Shown here: piece by piece, positions 8,265-17,347 of the stretch
Layout: each line of letters starts with the position of its first letter
How positions within the stretch are numbered: the first letter of the stretch is position 1
Source of the DNA: Campylobacter sp. CN_NE2
GTDB taxonomy: Bacteria; Campylobacterota; Campylobacteria; Campylobacterales; Campylobacteraceae
NCBI RefSeq assembly: GCF_027797465.1
Contig: NZ_CP115608.1
Coordinates: forward strand, 992,001 to 1,056,000
Direction of reading: 5' to 3'
DNA length: 64,000 bases
Translations under genes and position numbers: made by a program
The notes under the pieces: model-generated
Seen by the model: the letters and a program-made list of their open reading frames with translations, nothing else
What the model was told of the DNA's origin: nothing
Database searches by the model: none

Positions 8265-9038
8265 TCAATCCTTTGATAAAACGATAAATGGATCGTTTTT
8301 GTGATATAAAATTTCGCACTCTAAATCGTAAATTTCACGCAAAATTTCTTTTGTGTAAAGCTCTTTTGGACTACCTTGATAGCGAATTTTGCCACTTCGT
8401 AGCATAAAAACTTTATCGCAAAAAAGTGCCGCTAAATTTAAATCATGAATAACCATAACACTTAATAAATTTAGCTCCTTAGTTAGTTTTTTGCAAATTT
8501 TCATAATGTTTAATGCATAATTTAAATCAAGTGCGCTCGTTGGCTCATCTAAAAGCAAAATTTGCGGATCGCTAACTAACGCTCTTGCGATCAAAACTCG
8601 CCCAAATTCACCACCGCTTAGCTCATAAGCATTTCGCTTTGCAAATTTAGAAATATCTAAAAGCTCCATAACTTCGCTAACTTTTTCGTAATCTTGCTTT
8701 TCATAACCACTAAATTCGCTTTTTAAATGACAAAATCTCCCCATAAGCAAAATTTCTTCCACACTAAGTGGCACACTTAATGCTGTTTTTTGCGGAACAA
8801 AGCCCAAAATTTTGGCTAACTCTTTTAGGCTATACTCTTTTAAATTTTTCTGTACTACTTCGATATAACCGCTTTTTAAATCCAAAATTCGCATTATGTT
8901 TTTTAAAAGCGTTGATTTACCGCAGCCATTTGGTCCTAGAATTCCCACAAATTCGCCTTTTTTTAGCTCCAAATTTACGCCATCAAGTGTTAAATTTGCG
9001 CCGTATCCAAATTTCAAATCCTTAACGCAAACGCTCAT
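8265..9038 (-). CDS. hmuV: ABC transporter ATP-binding protein for heme/iron chelate (HmuV/FecE-like)
   Basis: A 257-residue cytosolic ATPase of the iron-chelate/B12 importer class. Walker A GPNGCGKS is at about residues 35-42, the signature LSGGEFGR at 140-147, Walker B ILLLDEPTSALD at 160-171, and the H-loop VIHDLN beyond. It overlaps the permease gene by 4 nt. It powers import through the permease encoded upstream, with the binding protein encoded downstream past the hairpin element. Heme as substrate is inferred from context. Confidence 0.9.
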   Translation of the reverse strand: MSVCVKDLKFGYGANLTLDGVNLELKKGEFVGILGPNGCGKSTLLKNIMRILDLKSGYIEVVQKNLKEYSLKELAKILGFVPQKTALSVPLSVEEILLMGRFCHLKSEFSGYEKQDYEKVSEVMELLDISKFAKRNAYELSGGEFGRVLIARALVSDPQILLLDEPTSALDLNYALNIMKICKKLTKELNLLSVMVIHDLNLAALFCDKVFMLRSGKIRYQGSPKELYTKEILREIYDLECEILYHKNDPFIVLSKD

Positions 9039-10042
9039 CTTATACCCCTAACAGATTTTAACGCTAAAAATAGAAAAAACGGCGCACCAAAAAATGCAGT
9101 TACAACGCCGATTGGCACTTCGATTGGGCTTAAAATATTTTTTGCAATCAAATCGCAAAATATCAAAAATATCCCGCCGGCAACGGCAGATGTCGGGATT
9201 AAAATAGCGTTGCTCGAAGTTTTCAGTAGCATTCTTAAAGTGTGCGGTATGATTAAGCCAACAAAGCTTATCATACCTGTAAATGCGACCGAAAATCCGA
9301 TAAGTAAAGATGAAGCGATGAGTAAATTTTTCTTGCTCTTTTCTACATTTACGCCAAGACTTTTGGCTTCTTCATCGCCGCTTAAAATGATATTTAGTTC
9401 ATGCCTTTTTGTGTAAAAATATATCATAACGACCATTAAAGGCGGCAGCAAAATCAAAATTTTGCTCCACGAAGCTGAGCCTATGTATCCCATTAACCAT
9501 GCCGTGATTTTAAAGCTATCTTCGCCGATGAGATATGTCGCAAATGCCGTAAATGAACCAAGAAAAGCTGAAATTGCCATACCGATAATCAAAAGCGTTG
9601 CGATACTTCGGTTTTTTTTAGCAAGTTTAAAAATAACTAACGACAAACCTGCCGCACAAAAAAATGCAAAAATTCCGTAAAAAATATCTGGCATTTTAAG
9701 CAAATACGCTATCACCGCTCCAAAAGTAGCCGCCGAAGCGATACCGATGATATAAGGATCTGCAACAGGATTTAAAAACACGCTTTGCACAACCACGCCG
9801 GAAGTCGCTAGTAGCATACCAACGATTAAGCCCATTACTAGGCGCGGAAGCCGCATTTGAAATAAAATTACCTTTTTCATCTCATCGATTTGGTTACCGC
9901 TAATACAGGCGAGAATATCGCTAAAAGTTATATTAGCCGTTCCTATCATCAAAGATAGGAACGCTAAAATCACAAACAAAAAAGCCGAAATAAAGCTAAA
10001 TTTAGAAATCGTATTTAAATTCGGCATAGTAATTTCGCTCAT
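9035..10042 (-). CDS. hmuU: FecCD-family permease for heme/iron chelate (HmuU-like)
   Basis: A 335-residue inner-membrane permease of the FecCD/BtuC family with about ten membrane segments. Recognisable family stretches are FQMRLPRLVMGLIVGMLLA near residue 60, GVVVQSVFLNPVADPYIIGI, and the ATPase-contact region GMISFVGLIIPHTLRMLL near residue 250. The coding region overlaps the 3' end of the receptor gene by 41 nt from the ATG at 10042; an ATG at 10027 is an equally plausible start, and neither has a strong ribosome site. The overlap suggests coupling to translation of the receptor. Confidence 0.9.
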   Translation of the reverse strand: MSEITMPNLNTISKFSFISAFLFVILAFLSLMIGTANITFSDILACISGNQIDEMKKVILFQMRLPRLVMGLIVGMLLATSGVVVQSVFLNPVADPYIIGIASAATFGAVIAYLLKMPDIFYGIFAFFCAAGLSLVIFKLAKKNRSIATLLIIGMAISAFLGSFTAFATYLIGEDSFKITAWLMGYIGSASWSKILILLPPLMVVMIYFYTKRHELNIILSGDEEAKSLGVNVEKSKKNLLIASSLLIGFSVAFTGMISFVGLIIPHTLRMLLKTSSNAILIPTSAVAGGIFLIFCDLIAKNILSPIEVPIGVVTAFFGAPFFLFLALKSVRGIR

Positions 10043-12056
10043 TGGCAGGATAATAACTATCTTGCTTTACGCTTTGTGCTTCGTAGTATTTTTTATTGAA
10101 AAGATTTTTTACACCAGCACCTACGCTAAATCCGTTTGCAAATTTGTAGTTAAATCCTGCATCTACAATCGTTTTTGCAGGAATTCTTTCATAATAACTA
10201 TCAAATTTTTTCGAATAATACTTCACATCGCTCCAAAATTTCAAATTTTTAATCGGCTCATAACTTGCTCCAAGAACGAATTTATGTTTAGAGACAAACG
10301 GAACTTCTTTTCCTGCGTTATTGCCTTCTTTGATTTTACTATCGACAAAAGAGTAGCTCTCGCTTATGCTAAATTTATCAAACAGTTTTTGACTTGCAAA
10401 AAGCTCAGCCCCGTAACGGCGAGTTTTATCAAGGTTGTAGTATCGCCAACCATCGCCATGACCGCCAAGCATCACTTCTATGATCTCATCTTTTGAATCT
10501 GTGTAAAATAGAGTCGCACTCACAAATGAGCCAAAAATTTCATCTTTTAAGCCGATTTCATAGGTTTTATAAACTTCACTATCAATCCCGTTAAAACTAT
10601 ACTCTTTTGTGGTTGGATTTTTATCGGTTAGTTGATTTGGCGATGGCGAAACATAGCCCCTTTCGAATTTCGCATAGATATTTCCGCTAGATGAATAGTT
10701 GAAATTTGGCGTGATTTCAAGTGCGTAGTTGTTTTGGTTTGATTTTTGGGTATGGATTGCATTTGTTTTGGTATTCATCGCAGGAATTGGTATAGTAGCG
10801 CTCATCTCTTGGGCTGTGTTTCTAGTTATATCAAATTTAGCCCTTTCAAATCTCGCTCCAAAATTTAGATCAAATTTATCGCCAAATTCTTGTTTTTCCA
10901 TAAAATAAAAGGCATGTGTTGTTTTATCTAGCCCCAAAACCGTGTCAATATGATGAGACATTTGCATTCTACCCATATCGATTTTGTAAAATGTGTGAGA
11001 TTCTCTGTCGCCTTTATTTAAAATATAATCATACCCTAAGACTAACTCCCCGCTATCATAATCAAATTTTGTCTTTATATTTAGTCCGTATTTTGTGTCG
11101 CCAAACAATCCGTTAGTTTCATAGGCTAAATATGGACTTCCGTAGGCTTTGGCATAATCGCTATTATTTTTAATCTTTACTCTTTGATAATACGGCAAAA
11201 CATTTAGCGTAAAGTTATCGCCGATTTTAGCCTTGTAATCAAATGTCAAATCAACTCTTTTCATATCTTCATCGCCCGTAAAACCTGGATACGGATTTGC
11301 ACGGCGATCTTGTAAAACTTGTGCCAATGTTAGCCCTTCAAACGGCGAATTTATTTTGCCTTTGTAAAAACTTGGCATAAAAAATAGGCTTTGATTTTCG
11401 CTGATTTGCCAATCCATCGTGCCGTTTAGAAAATATCCTTTTTCGTGAAAATCACGCGTATAGCCATCCGTATCAAAGACTTTGGCTCCAAATTTCAAAA
11501 ACAAATTTTCACTTGCATTTCCGCCGACATTTGTCGTAAAATCTTTATAATCATAACTGCCCCATTTTGTGCCGATATTTGCGTAAAAATCTCGCGGGGT
11601 TCTTTTTGTGATGATATTTACAACGCCGCCTCTCGTGCCGCTTCCATAAAGAACGGCTCCGCCGCCCGGCATAGCTTCTATGCGCTCGACATCTTCGATT
11701 GCTATCATTTCATAAGGCACGATTCCGTGAGCCGAATCAATCATATTCATAGGAACGCCGTTTATAAGCACCTTTACGGCAGTATTTGCACGAGCACCTT
11801 GACCACGCATATCGATTTTATTTCCGATACCGCCTGTGTTGATAAATTCAACACTAGGAATTTTCTCTAATGCCTCTTTTATGCTTCTATATCCGCGTTC
11901 TTGGATTTCATTTTCGCCCAAAACATAGACATTTCGCACCTCATCGCTTAGTTTTCCTTCAAATCCGGTTGCCGTTACGACAATCTCATCAAATTCAACT
12001 GAATTTGCCAAAGCTAAACTAGCCGACACACTAAAAAAAATAACTTTTTTTAGCAT
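10002..12056 (-). CDS. TonB-dependent outer-membrane receptor, probably for heme
   Basis: A 684-residue outer-membrane beta-barrel. It has a signal peptide ending near ASLALANS, a TonB-box-like segment (EIVVTATG), a plug domain with MRGQGARANTAVKVLINGVP and VERIEAMPGGGAVLYGSGT, and a barrel ending in the canonical aromatic C-terminus (YYAEFKYDF). The region where heme receptors carry FRAP and NPNL reads FERGYVSPSPNQL, which is degenerate, so heme specificity rests mainly on the downstream hmu genes and hugZ. A siderophore or cobalamin receptor remains possible. An AAAGGAGA ribosome site precedes the ATG, and a Fur-box match lies 19-33 nt upstream of the start. Confidence 0.85.
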   Translation of the reverse strand: MLKKVIFFSVSASLALANSVEFDEIVVTATGFEGKLSDEVRNVYVLGENEIQERGYRSIKEALEKIPSVEFINTGGIGNKIDMRGQGARANTAVKVLINGVPMNMIDSAHGIVPYEMIAIEDVERIEAMPGGGAVLYGSGTRGGVVNIITKRTPRDFYANIGTKWGSYDYKDFTTNVGGNASENLFLKFGAKVFDTDGYTRDFHEKGYFLNGTMDWQISENQSLFFMPSFYKGKINSPFEGLTLAQVLQDRRANPYPGFTGDEDMKRVDLTFDYKAKIGDNFTLNVLPYYQRVKIKNNSDYAKAYGSPYLAYETNGLFGDTKYGLNIKTKFDYDSGELVLGYDYILNKGDRESHTFYKIDMGRMQMSHHIDTVLGLDKTTHAFYFMEKQEFGDKFDLNFGARFERAKFDITRNTAQEMSATIPIPAMNTKTNAIHTQKSNQNNYALEITPNFNYSSSGNIYAKFERGYVSPSPNQLTDKNPTTKEYSFNGIDSEVYKTYEIGLKDEIFGSFVSATLFYTDSKDEIIEVMLGGHGDGWRYYNLDKTRRYGAELFASQKLFDKFSISESYSFVDSKIKEGNNAGKEVPFVSKHKFVLGASYEPIKNLKFWSDVKYYSKKFDSYYERIPAKTIVDAGFNYKFANGFSVGAGVKNLFNKKYYEAQSVKQDSYYPANERNYYAEFKYDF

Positions 12057-12074
12057 AAATTCTCCTTTATTAAA

Positions 12075-12089
12075 TAATAATTATAATCA
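12075..12089 (-). promoter_or_regulatory. Fur box in the receptor promoter
   Basis: Read on the minus strand the site is TGATTATAATTATTA, matching 12 of the 14 specified bases of the Fur 7-1-7 consensus TGATAAT-N-ATTATCA. It contains a TATAAT -10-like hexamer and lies 19 nt upstream of the receptor ATG, so bound Fur would block transcription of the uptake cluster when iron is plentiful. In such AT-rich DNA chance matches occur; PerR boxes look similar. Confidence 0.55.
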
Positions 12090-12368
12090 AATATAAAATT
12101 TAAAATAACTATATATAATGATTTAAAATTTAAAATTGCAAAAATTTATCAAATTTAATCTTAATTAATAATTAAAATCAATAAATTTATTTATCTTGAT
12201 AAAATAAAAATTATTTTCAAAAAGAATTGTAAATTTAAGCGTAATTTTTTTGCTAGTTTTGTGCTAAATTTATACAAATTTAGCCAGACATTTAAGTTTT
12301 GTAAATTTTTAAAATTAGATTATATTTAAATTGTGAAGTTTGTAAATTTATAGGCGTAGTAATTAAAA

Positions 12369-12430
12369 AATTCACGCTTTTAAGCAAAGCACACTTGGTT
12401 TGTGTGTGCAAAGCCTATAAAGCGCGAATT
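12369..12430 (-). terminator. Terminator downstream of serC
   Basis: On the minus strand AATTCGCGCTTT pairs with AAAGCGTGAATT (12-bp stem allowing one G-U pair), with an inner GCACAC/GTGTGC stem in the loop, followed by TTTTTTAATT. It lies 22 nt after the serC stop. Confidence 0.7.
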
Positions 12431-12452
12431 TAAGCCCATTTAGTATAGTAAT

Positions 12453-13529
12453 CTACCCATTTTTCTTCGCAAATTCTCTCATAAATTCGCAAAGAGTTTG
12501 GACATTATCTAGCGTTATAGCATTATAAATCGAAGCACGAATTCCGCCTAAAACGCGGTGCCCTTTAAGTCCTATCATGCCGTTAGCTTCTGCCATTTTG
12601 ACAAAAAGCGGTTCAAGTTCAGGGTTTGCGATATTAAAAACCACATTCATAAGACTTCTGCTATCTTTTTTTACATGACCTTTGTAAAAATCGCTAAGCT
12701 CGTCAATCGTGCCGTATAAAAGCTCGGCTTTTGCTACATTTCGTTTGTGAATTTCGCCTAACCCGCCTAAATTTTCAATCCAAGAAAGCATTAAATTTAG
12801 CATATAAATGCCAAAAGTATTTGGCGTGTTGCTCATAGAATCGGCTTCAACCTGCGTTTTATATCGCAAAATCAAAGGCGTTTTTGTATTTTCCACGCGA
12901 TCAAGCAAATCTTTGCGAATCACCACAAGCGTTACGCCTGCCGGGCCGCCGTTTTTTTGAATTCCGCCGTAAAAAAGTCCAACGCTACTTAAATCCACAG
13001 GGCGAGAAAAAAGATCGCTCGAACTATCGACGACTAGCGGGCATTTGCATTTTGGAAGCTCACTATACTGCGTTCCGTAAATCGTATTATTTGAGCAAAT
13101 ATAGCCGTAATCGGCATCGTCGCTAAATTTAACCACAGGGATATGATCAAATTTACTCTCTTTGCTACTTGCTACGACCTTGTAATTTATCCCCAAGATT
13201 TGGGCTTCTTTAATCGCTTTATTTGTCCAGTTGCCCGTATTTGCGTATTCTGCGACACCGCCGTTGCATAAATTCATCGGCACTTGCGCAAACTGCAAAC
13301 TAGCGCCCCCTTGCAAAAAAAGCACGGCATAATCATCGCTAAATCCGTAAAGTGATTTTACTCTATCCATAGCTTGGTGCAAGACCTCTTCAAAAACTTT
13401 CGTTCTATGCGAAATTTCCATAATCGAATATCCGCGTCCTTGATAGTTCAAAAACTCGTCTTGTGCCTGTTTTAGGACACTTAGCGGTATCGTGCTAGGA
13501 CCTGCGCTAAAATTTATAACTCTTTGCAT
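12453..13529 (-). CDS. serC: Phosphoserine aminotransferase
   Basis: A 358-residue PLP enzyme converting 3-phosphohydroxypyruvate and glutamate to phosphoserine and 2-oxoglutarate in serine synthesis. It opens with [20 protein letters not shown], has [17 protein letters not shown] for substrate and cofactor phosphate binding, and the PLP lysine in [13 protein letters not shown]. Full length for the family. It lies 13 nt downstream of xseA, and the neighbours xseA-ubiE-perR-dxs follow the C. jejuni order. The partner SerB is encoded at 29360-29983. Confidence 0.97.
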   Translation of the reverse strand: MQRVINFSAGPSTIPLSVLKQAQDEFLNYQGRGYSIMEISHRTKVFEEVLHQAMDRVKSLYGFSDDYAVLFLQGGASLQFAQVPMNLCNGGVAEYANTGNWTNKAIKEAQILGINYKVVASSKESKFDHIPVVKFSDDADYGYICSNNTIYGTQYSELPKCKCPLVVDSSSDLFSRPVDLSSVGLFYGGIQKNGGPAGVTLVVIRKDLLDRVENTKTPLILRYKTQVEADSMSNTPNTFGIYMLNLMLSWIENLGGLGEIHKRNVAKAELLYGTIDELSDFYKGHVKKDSRSLMNVVFNIANPELEPLFVKMAEANGMIGLKGHRVLGGIRASIYNAITLDNVQTLCEFMREFAKKNG

Positions 13530-13542
13530 TTTTTCTCCTTTT

Positions 13543-14706
13543 TTATTCTATCGTTGCTTGTTTTTGCGTATTTTGCGATGATAAAATGACTTTATCGCCG
13601 CTTTTTAAATCGCTTAAATTTGTAAGTTTTCCGTCTTTAAAAACCGCAACCAAATCTTTTGTAATCTCAAAAAATTTCGCTCTCCCGGCTAAAATTTCAT
13701 CTTTTAGTCTGATTTCAGCTTTTAAATTTGTAAATTTCAAATTTATGGCGTTATCAAATTTAAGCTTTAAAGCATTTAAATTTAAAAGCGAACGCTTGAT
13801 TTTTTCGCCTACGGCTTTGCTTTTTAACTCCAAATTTAGCGTATTTATTAAATTTTTTGATTTTACAATTTTATCGTTTATAAAATCGTTAAAATATCTA
13901 TCTAAGCTATCTAAATTTTGCATTAGCTCATTTCCGTCAGGCAGTAAATCAACCATCGCAGCCGTCGGTGTGGGGCTTCTGTGATCGGCAACAAAATCGC
14001 TAATGCTAAAATCGATCTCATGTCCGATTGCTGAAATCACGGGCGTTTTTGCCGCAAAAATCGCACGAGCCAAGTTTTCATCATTAAAACACCATAAATC
14101 TTCCTTGCTACCACCGCCTCTGGCTATAACAATTGCATCATAATCCTTACTATCAGCGATTTTTAGGGCATTTATAATGCTAAATGGCGCATTTTCACCC
14201 TGCATTAGTGCGCCGTAGGCGTGAATTTGACAAAAAGCCCTTTTATCAAATGCGATTTTTTTCATATCTGCGTATGCTGCCGAAGTTAGGCTTGTGATTA
14301 AAGCGATTTTTTTAGGAAATTTTGGTAGCGGTTTTTTTTGTGTTAGCTCAAATAGCCCTTCGTTAGCTAGTTTTTCTTTAAGCCTTGCAAAGGCGATTTC
14401 AAGTTCGCCGTCCCCTTGAAGCACCAAATTTGAAGCGATGATTTGATAACTTCCGCTTGGCGTATAAAGGCTAACTTTGCCCGTGATAACCACCTTGTCG
14501 CCGGTTTTTGGAAGAAATTTAAGTCTTGAATTTGCAAACTTAAACATAGCGCAATCAACCGCGCTTTTTTCATCTTTTATCGTAAAATACCAATGCCCGC
14601 TGGTTGCGTTTTTGGTAAATTTTGAGATCTCTCCGACAACTTCTACGAACGAAAAAGATGTCTCTAAAAGCGTTTTTGCCTGTTCGTTTAGTTCGCTAAC
14701 GGTCAT
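13543..14706 (-). CDS. xseA: Exodeoxyribonuclease VII large subunit
   Basis: A 387-residue subunit of the single-strand DNA exonuclease VII. An N-terminal OB fold ([20 protein letters not shown]) is followed by the catalytic domain with [18 protein letters not shown] and [20 protein letters not shown], then a coiled-coil-rich region and a short C-terminal barrel. It starts immediately after the ubiE stop in the same direction. The small subunit XseB is not encoded in this window. Confidence 0.95.
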   Translation of the reverse strand: MTVSELNEQAKTLLETSFSFVEVVGEISKFTKNATSGHWYFTIKDEKSAVDCAMFKFANSRLKFLPKTGDKVVITGKVSLYTPSGSYQIIASNLVLQGDGELEIAFARLKEKLANEGLFELTQKKPLPKFPKKIALITSLTSAAYADMKKIAFDKRAFCQIHAYGALMQGENAPFSIINALKIADSKDYDAIVIARGGGSKEDLWCFNDENLARAIFAAKTPVISAIGHEIDFSISDFVADHRSPTPTAAMVDLLPDGNELMQNLDSLDRYFNDFINDKIVKSKNLINTLNLELKSKAVGEKIKRSLLNLNALKLKFDNAINLKFTNLKAEIRLKDEILAGRAKFFEITKDLVAVFKDGKLTNLSDLKSGDKVILSSQNTQKQATIE

Positions 14707-15417
14707 TTAACGCACCTTTTTTGCGACAAAAAGCGTAGTAACATCAAAGCTAAAACCTTTTGAAATCTCCACTTCAAAACCGTTGTTTTCGAGCTTTTGT
14801 TTAAATTCAGCTGTATCTAAAAAATTTCCTATCGAATTTGGCAAATACTCGTAAGCTTCCTTGTTTTTTGAAACAAAACCGCCAAGACTAGGCAAAATTT
14901 TATTCACATAAAAATCTCTTGCTCTAAAAACTAGGCTTTTTTTGCTACTTTTTGTAAATTCCAAAACGACTAAATAACCGCCTATTTTAAGCACTCTGTT
15001 AAATTCAACCAAAGCCTTATCAAGCTCGACAACATTTCGTATGCCATAACTTATGCTTAAAATATCAGCGCTCTCGCTTGAAAGCGTCGTTTCAGTCGCA
15101 CTTGCTGTGATAAATTTAAAATCTTTAAACTTTTCCTTTGCCACTTCAAGCATTCCTGTGCTTGGATCAATGCCGATAATTTCATCGATTTTAACGCTAA
15201 AATCATCTGCCAAATTCGCCCAAGTCCCCATCATATCGCCTGTGCCACAAGCGACATCGACGATTTTTATGTTTTGATTTTTAAATTTTTTTAGCACCGC
15301 CCTGACCGCTTTTTTTCGCCACGAAACATCAACCCCAAAACTAATAACCCTGTTTGCTTTGTCGTAAGTAGGGGCTATTTCGTTAAACATTTCTACGATT
15401 TTTTCTTGCTTTTCCAC
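14707..15417 (-). CDS. ubiE: Demethylmenaquinone/ubiquinone methyltransferase UbiE (MenG)
   Basis: A 236-residue SAM-dependent methyltransferase that adds the ring C-methyl group in quinone synthesis; menaquinone is expected in Campylobacter. SAM motif I is VDVACGTGDMM (about residues 52-62); ISYGIRNV and the preceding SFGVDVSWRKKAV segment are UbiE signatures. It touches the CHAD gene upstream by one base and runs straight into xseA. The order perR ... ubiE-xseA-serC agrees with C. jejuni. Confidence 0.95.
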   Translation of the reverse strand: MEKQEKIVEMFNEIAPTYDKANRVISFGVDVSWRKKAVRAVLKKFKNQNIKIVDVACGTGDMMGTWANLADDFSVKIDEIIGIDPSTGMLEVAKEKFKDFKFITASATETTLSSESADILSISYGIRNVVELDKALVEFNRVLKIGGYLVVLEFTKSSKKSLVFRARDFYVNKILPSLGGFVSKNKEAYEYLPNSIGNFLDTAEFKQKLENNGFEVEISKGFSFDVTTLFVAKKVR

Positions 15418-16808
15418 TAAATTTCCTTATAAATTTTTAAAAATTTAATATTTTTGTTTAAAATTGTAATAAATTTTGCCTTATTCTCCAAAATATTTTG
15501 TTTTATTTTTACACTATGCCCTAAAATCAGTCTTTCAAAACTGCATAAAAATGCAGAAATTTCATTTTGGTTTTTCAGCGAATTTTGATAAATTTGTATA
15601 AATTTTAGCCATAAATCAATATCTTGCAAATTTCCAAAAATCTCTTGCGAACGCTTTGATATTTTTGAAAGTTCGTTTAGAGATTTTTGATTAAAAGTTG
15701 AAGTAAAATATTCAAGTGCGTATCTTAAATGTTTTATTTTTATTCTTATGGCGTGAAAGTCCGAATTCTGCGAATTTTCATTTAGATTTTTTAGTGCAGT
15801 TTTTAATTTTTTTATATCGTTTAAAAGCAAAATTGCAATGAATTTTTTCGCCCTTTTTTCATACTCTTTGACGCCAAAACGACGATTTTCATCGCTCAAA
15901 AATGCTTCAAGGGTTTTTAAAAACAGCTCGAAATTCTCGCTTTTAAAGAAATTTTCTAACCTAGCACTAGCCTTTTCTTCGCTAGTTTTTAGCGTTTGAA
16001 GTAACAAATTTGGCGTATTTAAAAAAGATAATTTTTTATGAAAAATCTCCAAATCTCTTTTTTCGTTTGTTTTGTTTGCGATGATTTTTAAAATTTTTAA
16101 AATTTCATTGCAAAAATTGGGCTCAAAAAGCTCTCTGCTTTGTTTTAAAATGGCTCTAAATTTTCTAAGAGAAATCCTAAATTTATGCAAACTCTCGCCA
16201 CCATTGTCATTTAAAAACTCATTTTTAAAGTTTTTAATATCATCAAAAATCAATCGTAAAATTAAAATAATAGCTTCAAAACTATCCAAATATGCAGGAA
16301 TTTTAAAGGTTAAATTTTTATTTTTGCGTAAAATTTGCCATGCTTTTTTCGTGTCAAATTCGCCAAACGGAGTTCCAAAAAGAGCTAAATTTAACTCATC
16401 AAATTCACTTAAATTTGAAATTTCACTAAATTTCATATCGCTAAAAAACGAATTTGTATCAAATTCTTTCGCTAAATTTTCATTTTCAAAAAGCACTTTT
16501 GCTATGCAAACTCCGCTAAGTTCGCCTTTGTAAATTCTAAATTCAGCATTTTGAGATTTAAATGCGTCATATTTTAAGCTTGGAATAATTTTATCTTTTT
16601 GTGCGATTTTAAATTCATCTTTTGAGATCGTAAAAATTTGCAAATTCTCTTTTTTATGTGATAAAAAACAGCCGTTAGAACTTTTGATATAGCAAATTTG
16701 TGGATTTAATGAGATATAAAATTTTTGTGTTTTATCTTTTTGGAATTTTGTAGTATCGTGAGCTAAAAATTCAGTCTTGCTAAACAAAAATTTACGCTCT
16801 ATTTGCAT
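15417..16808 (-). CDS. CYTH/CHAD-domain protein
   Basis: A 463-residue protein. The first residues MQIERKFLF form the start of a CYTH (inorganic triphosphatase-like) barrel, but the E-x-E-x-K signature is shortened to E-R-K and the rest of the barrel is weak. From about residue 200 a CHAD domain follows (SLHKFRISLRKFRAILKQ and later IRIKIKHLRYALEYF), an alpha-helical domain with conserved His/Lys/Arg that binds polyphosphate. The start at 16808 is preceded by GGAG at 7-10 nt; the TTG at 16820 lies in that site. Between perR and ubiE C. jejuni has only a small unrelated gene as I recall, so this looks like a lineage-specific occupant. Confidence 0.82.
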   Translation of the reverse strand: MQIERKFLFSKTEFLAHDTTKFQKDKTQKFYISLNPQICYIKSSNGCFLSHKKENLQIFTISKDEFKIAQKDKIIPSLKYDAFKSQNAEFRIYKGELSGVCIAKVLFENENLAKEFDTNSFFSDMKFSEISNLSEFDELNLALFGTPFGEFDTKKAWQILRKNKNLTFKIPAYLDSFEAIILILRLIFDDIKNFKNEFLNDNGGESLHKFRISLRKFRAILKQSRELFEPNFCNEILKILKIIANKTNEKRDLEIFHKKLSFLNTPNLLLQTLKTSEEKASARLENFFKSENFELFLKTLEAFLSDENRRFGVKEYEKRAKKFIAILLLNDIKKLKTALKNLNENSQNSDFHAIRIKIKHLRYALEYFTSTFNQKSLNELSKISKRSQEIFGNLQDIDLWLKFIQIYQNSLKNQNEISAFLCSFERLILGHSVKIKQNILENKAKFITILNKNIKFLKIYKEI

Positions 16809-16865
16809 ACTCCACTCCAAAAAATAAGGTGGAGTATCCTACCAAAATAGAGCTTAAATTTCAAA

Positions 16866-17276
16866 CTATCTGCAACACTCGCAGTCGCTAACGGTCGCAA
16901 CTACATTGAATTTTTTGATAATGTTTCTTGCTTTTCTTTCGAATTCTTCTTTTGCTTTGATTAAAGTATCATCATCCATACCCAAATCTTCGATACTTCC
17001 GCATTTTTCGCAAACTACATGAATATGCGGTTTTTCATAAATATCAAATCTGCTTTTTTGATTTGGCGCATTTACTTCGACCACAACGCCTTCATCAAGT
17101 AAAGTGTTAAGGTTTTTATAAACCGTTGCAAGCGAGATAGACGGATAATCTTTTTTAATATCTTCATAAAGTTTTTCGATGCTTGGGTGTTCGTGATGAG
17201 CCAAAACCTTTAAAATGCAAAGTCTTTGCGGAGTAGCTTTTAAACCGCAATTTTTCAGCAAATCAATGTGATCCAT
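16866..17276 (-). CDS. perR: Peroxide stress regulator PerR (Fur family)
   Basis: A 136-residue metal-dependent repressor. The winged-helix part contains GLKATPQRLCILKVL and the recognition helix PSISLATVYKNLNTL. The dimer domain has HIHVVCEKCG (zinc cysteines Cys89 and Cys92) and a C-terminal CECC (Cys132, Cys134, Cys135) for the second zinc pair. Length and sequence style match Campylobacter PerR, which represses katA and ahpC by sensing peroxide through metal-catalysed histidine oxidation. Its place beside dxs is conserved in C. jejuni. It could bind sites like that at 12075. Confidence 0.93.
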   Translation of the reverse strand: MDHIDLLKNCGLKATPQRLCILKVLAHHEHPSIEKLYEDIKKDYPSISLATVYKNLNTLLDEGVVVEVNAPNQKSRFDIYEKPHIHVVCEKCGSIEDLGMDDDTLIKAKEEFERKARNIIKKFNVVATVSDCECCR

Positions 17277-17347
17277 TAAATTTTCCTTAAATTTATAATT
17301 TTCGTAAGAATAATAGCAAAAATAAGTTTAAACTTGTCTTATATTAA

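Larger units (their letters stand above)
12057..12452. other. 396-bp intergenic region between serC and the TonB receptor gene
   Basis: Very AT-rich spacer. From the receptor side it holds the receptor ribosome site, a Fur-box match (12075-12089) and overlapping -10-like sequences. From the serC side it holds the serC terminator hairpin (12369-12430). I see no credible gene in the middle part (about 12130-12360). Confidence 0.6.
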
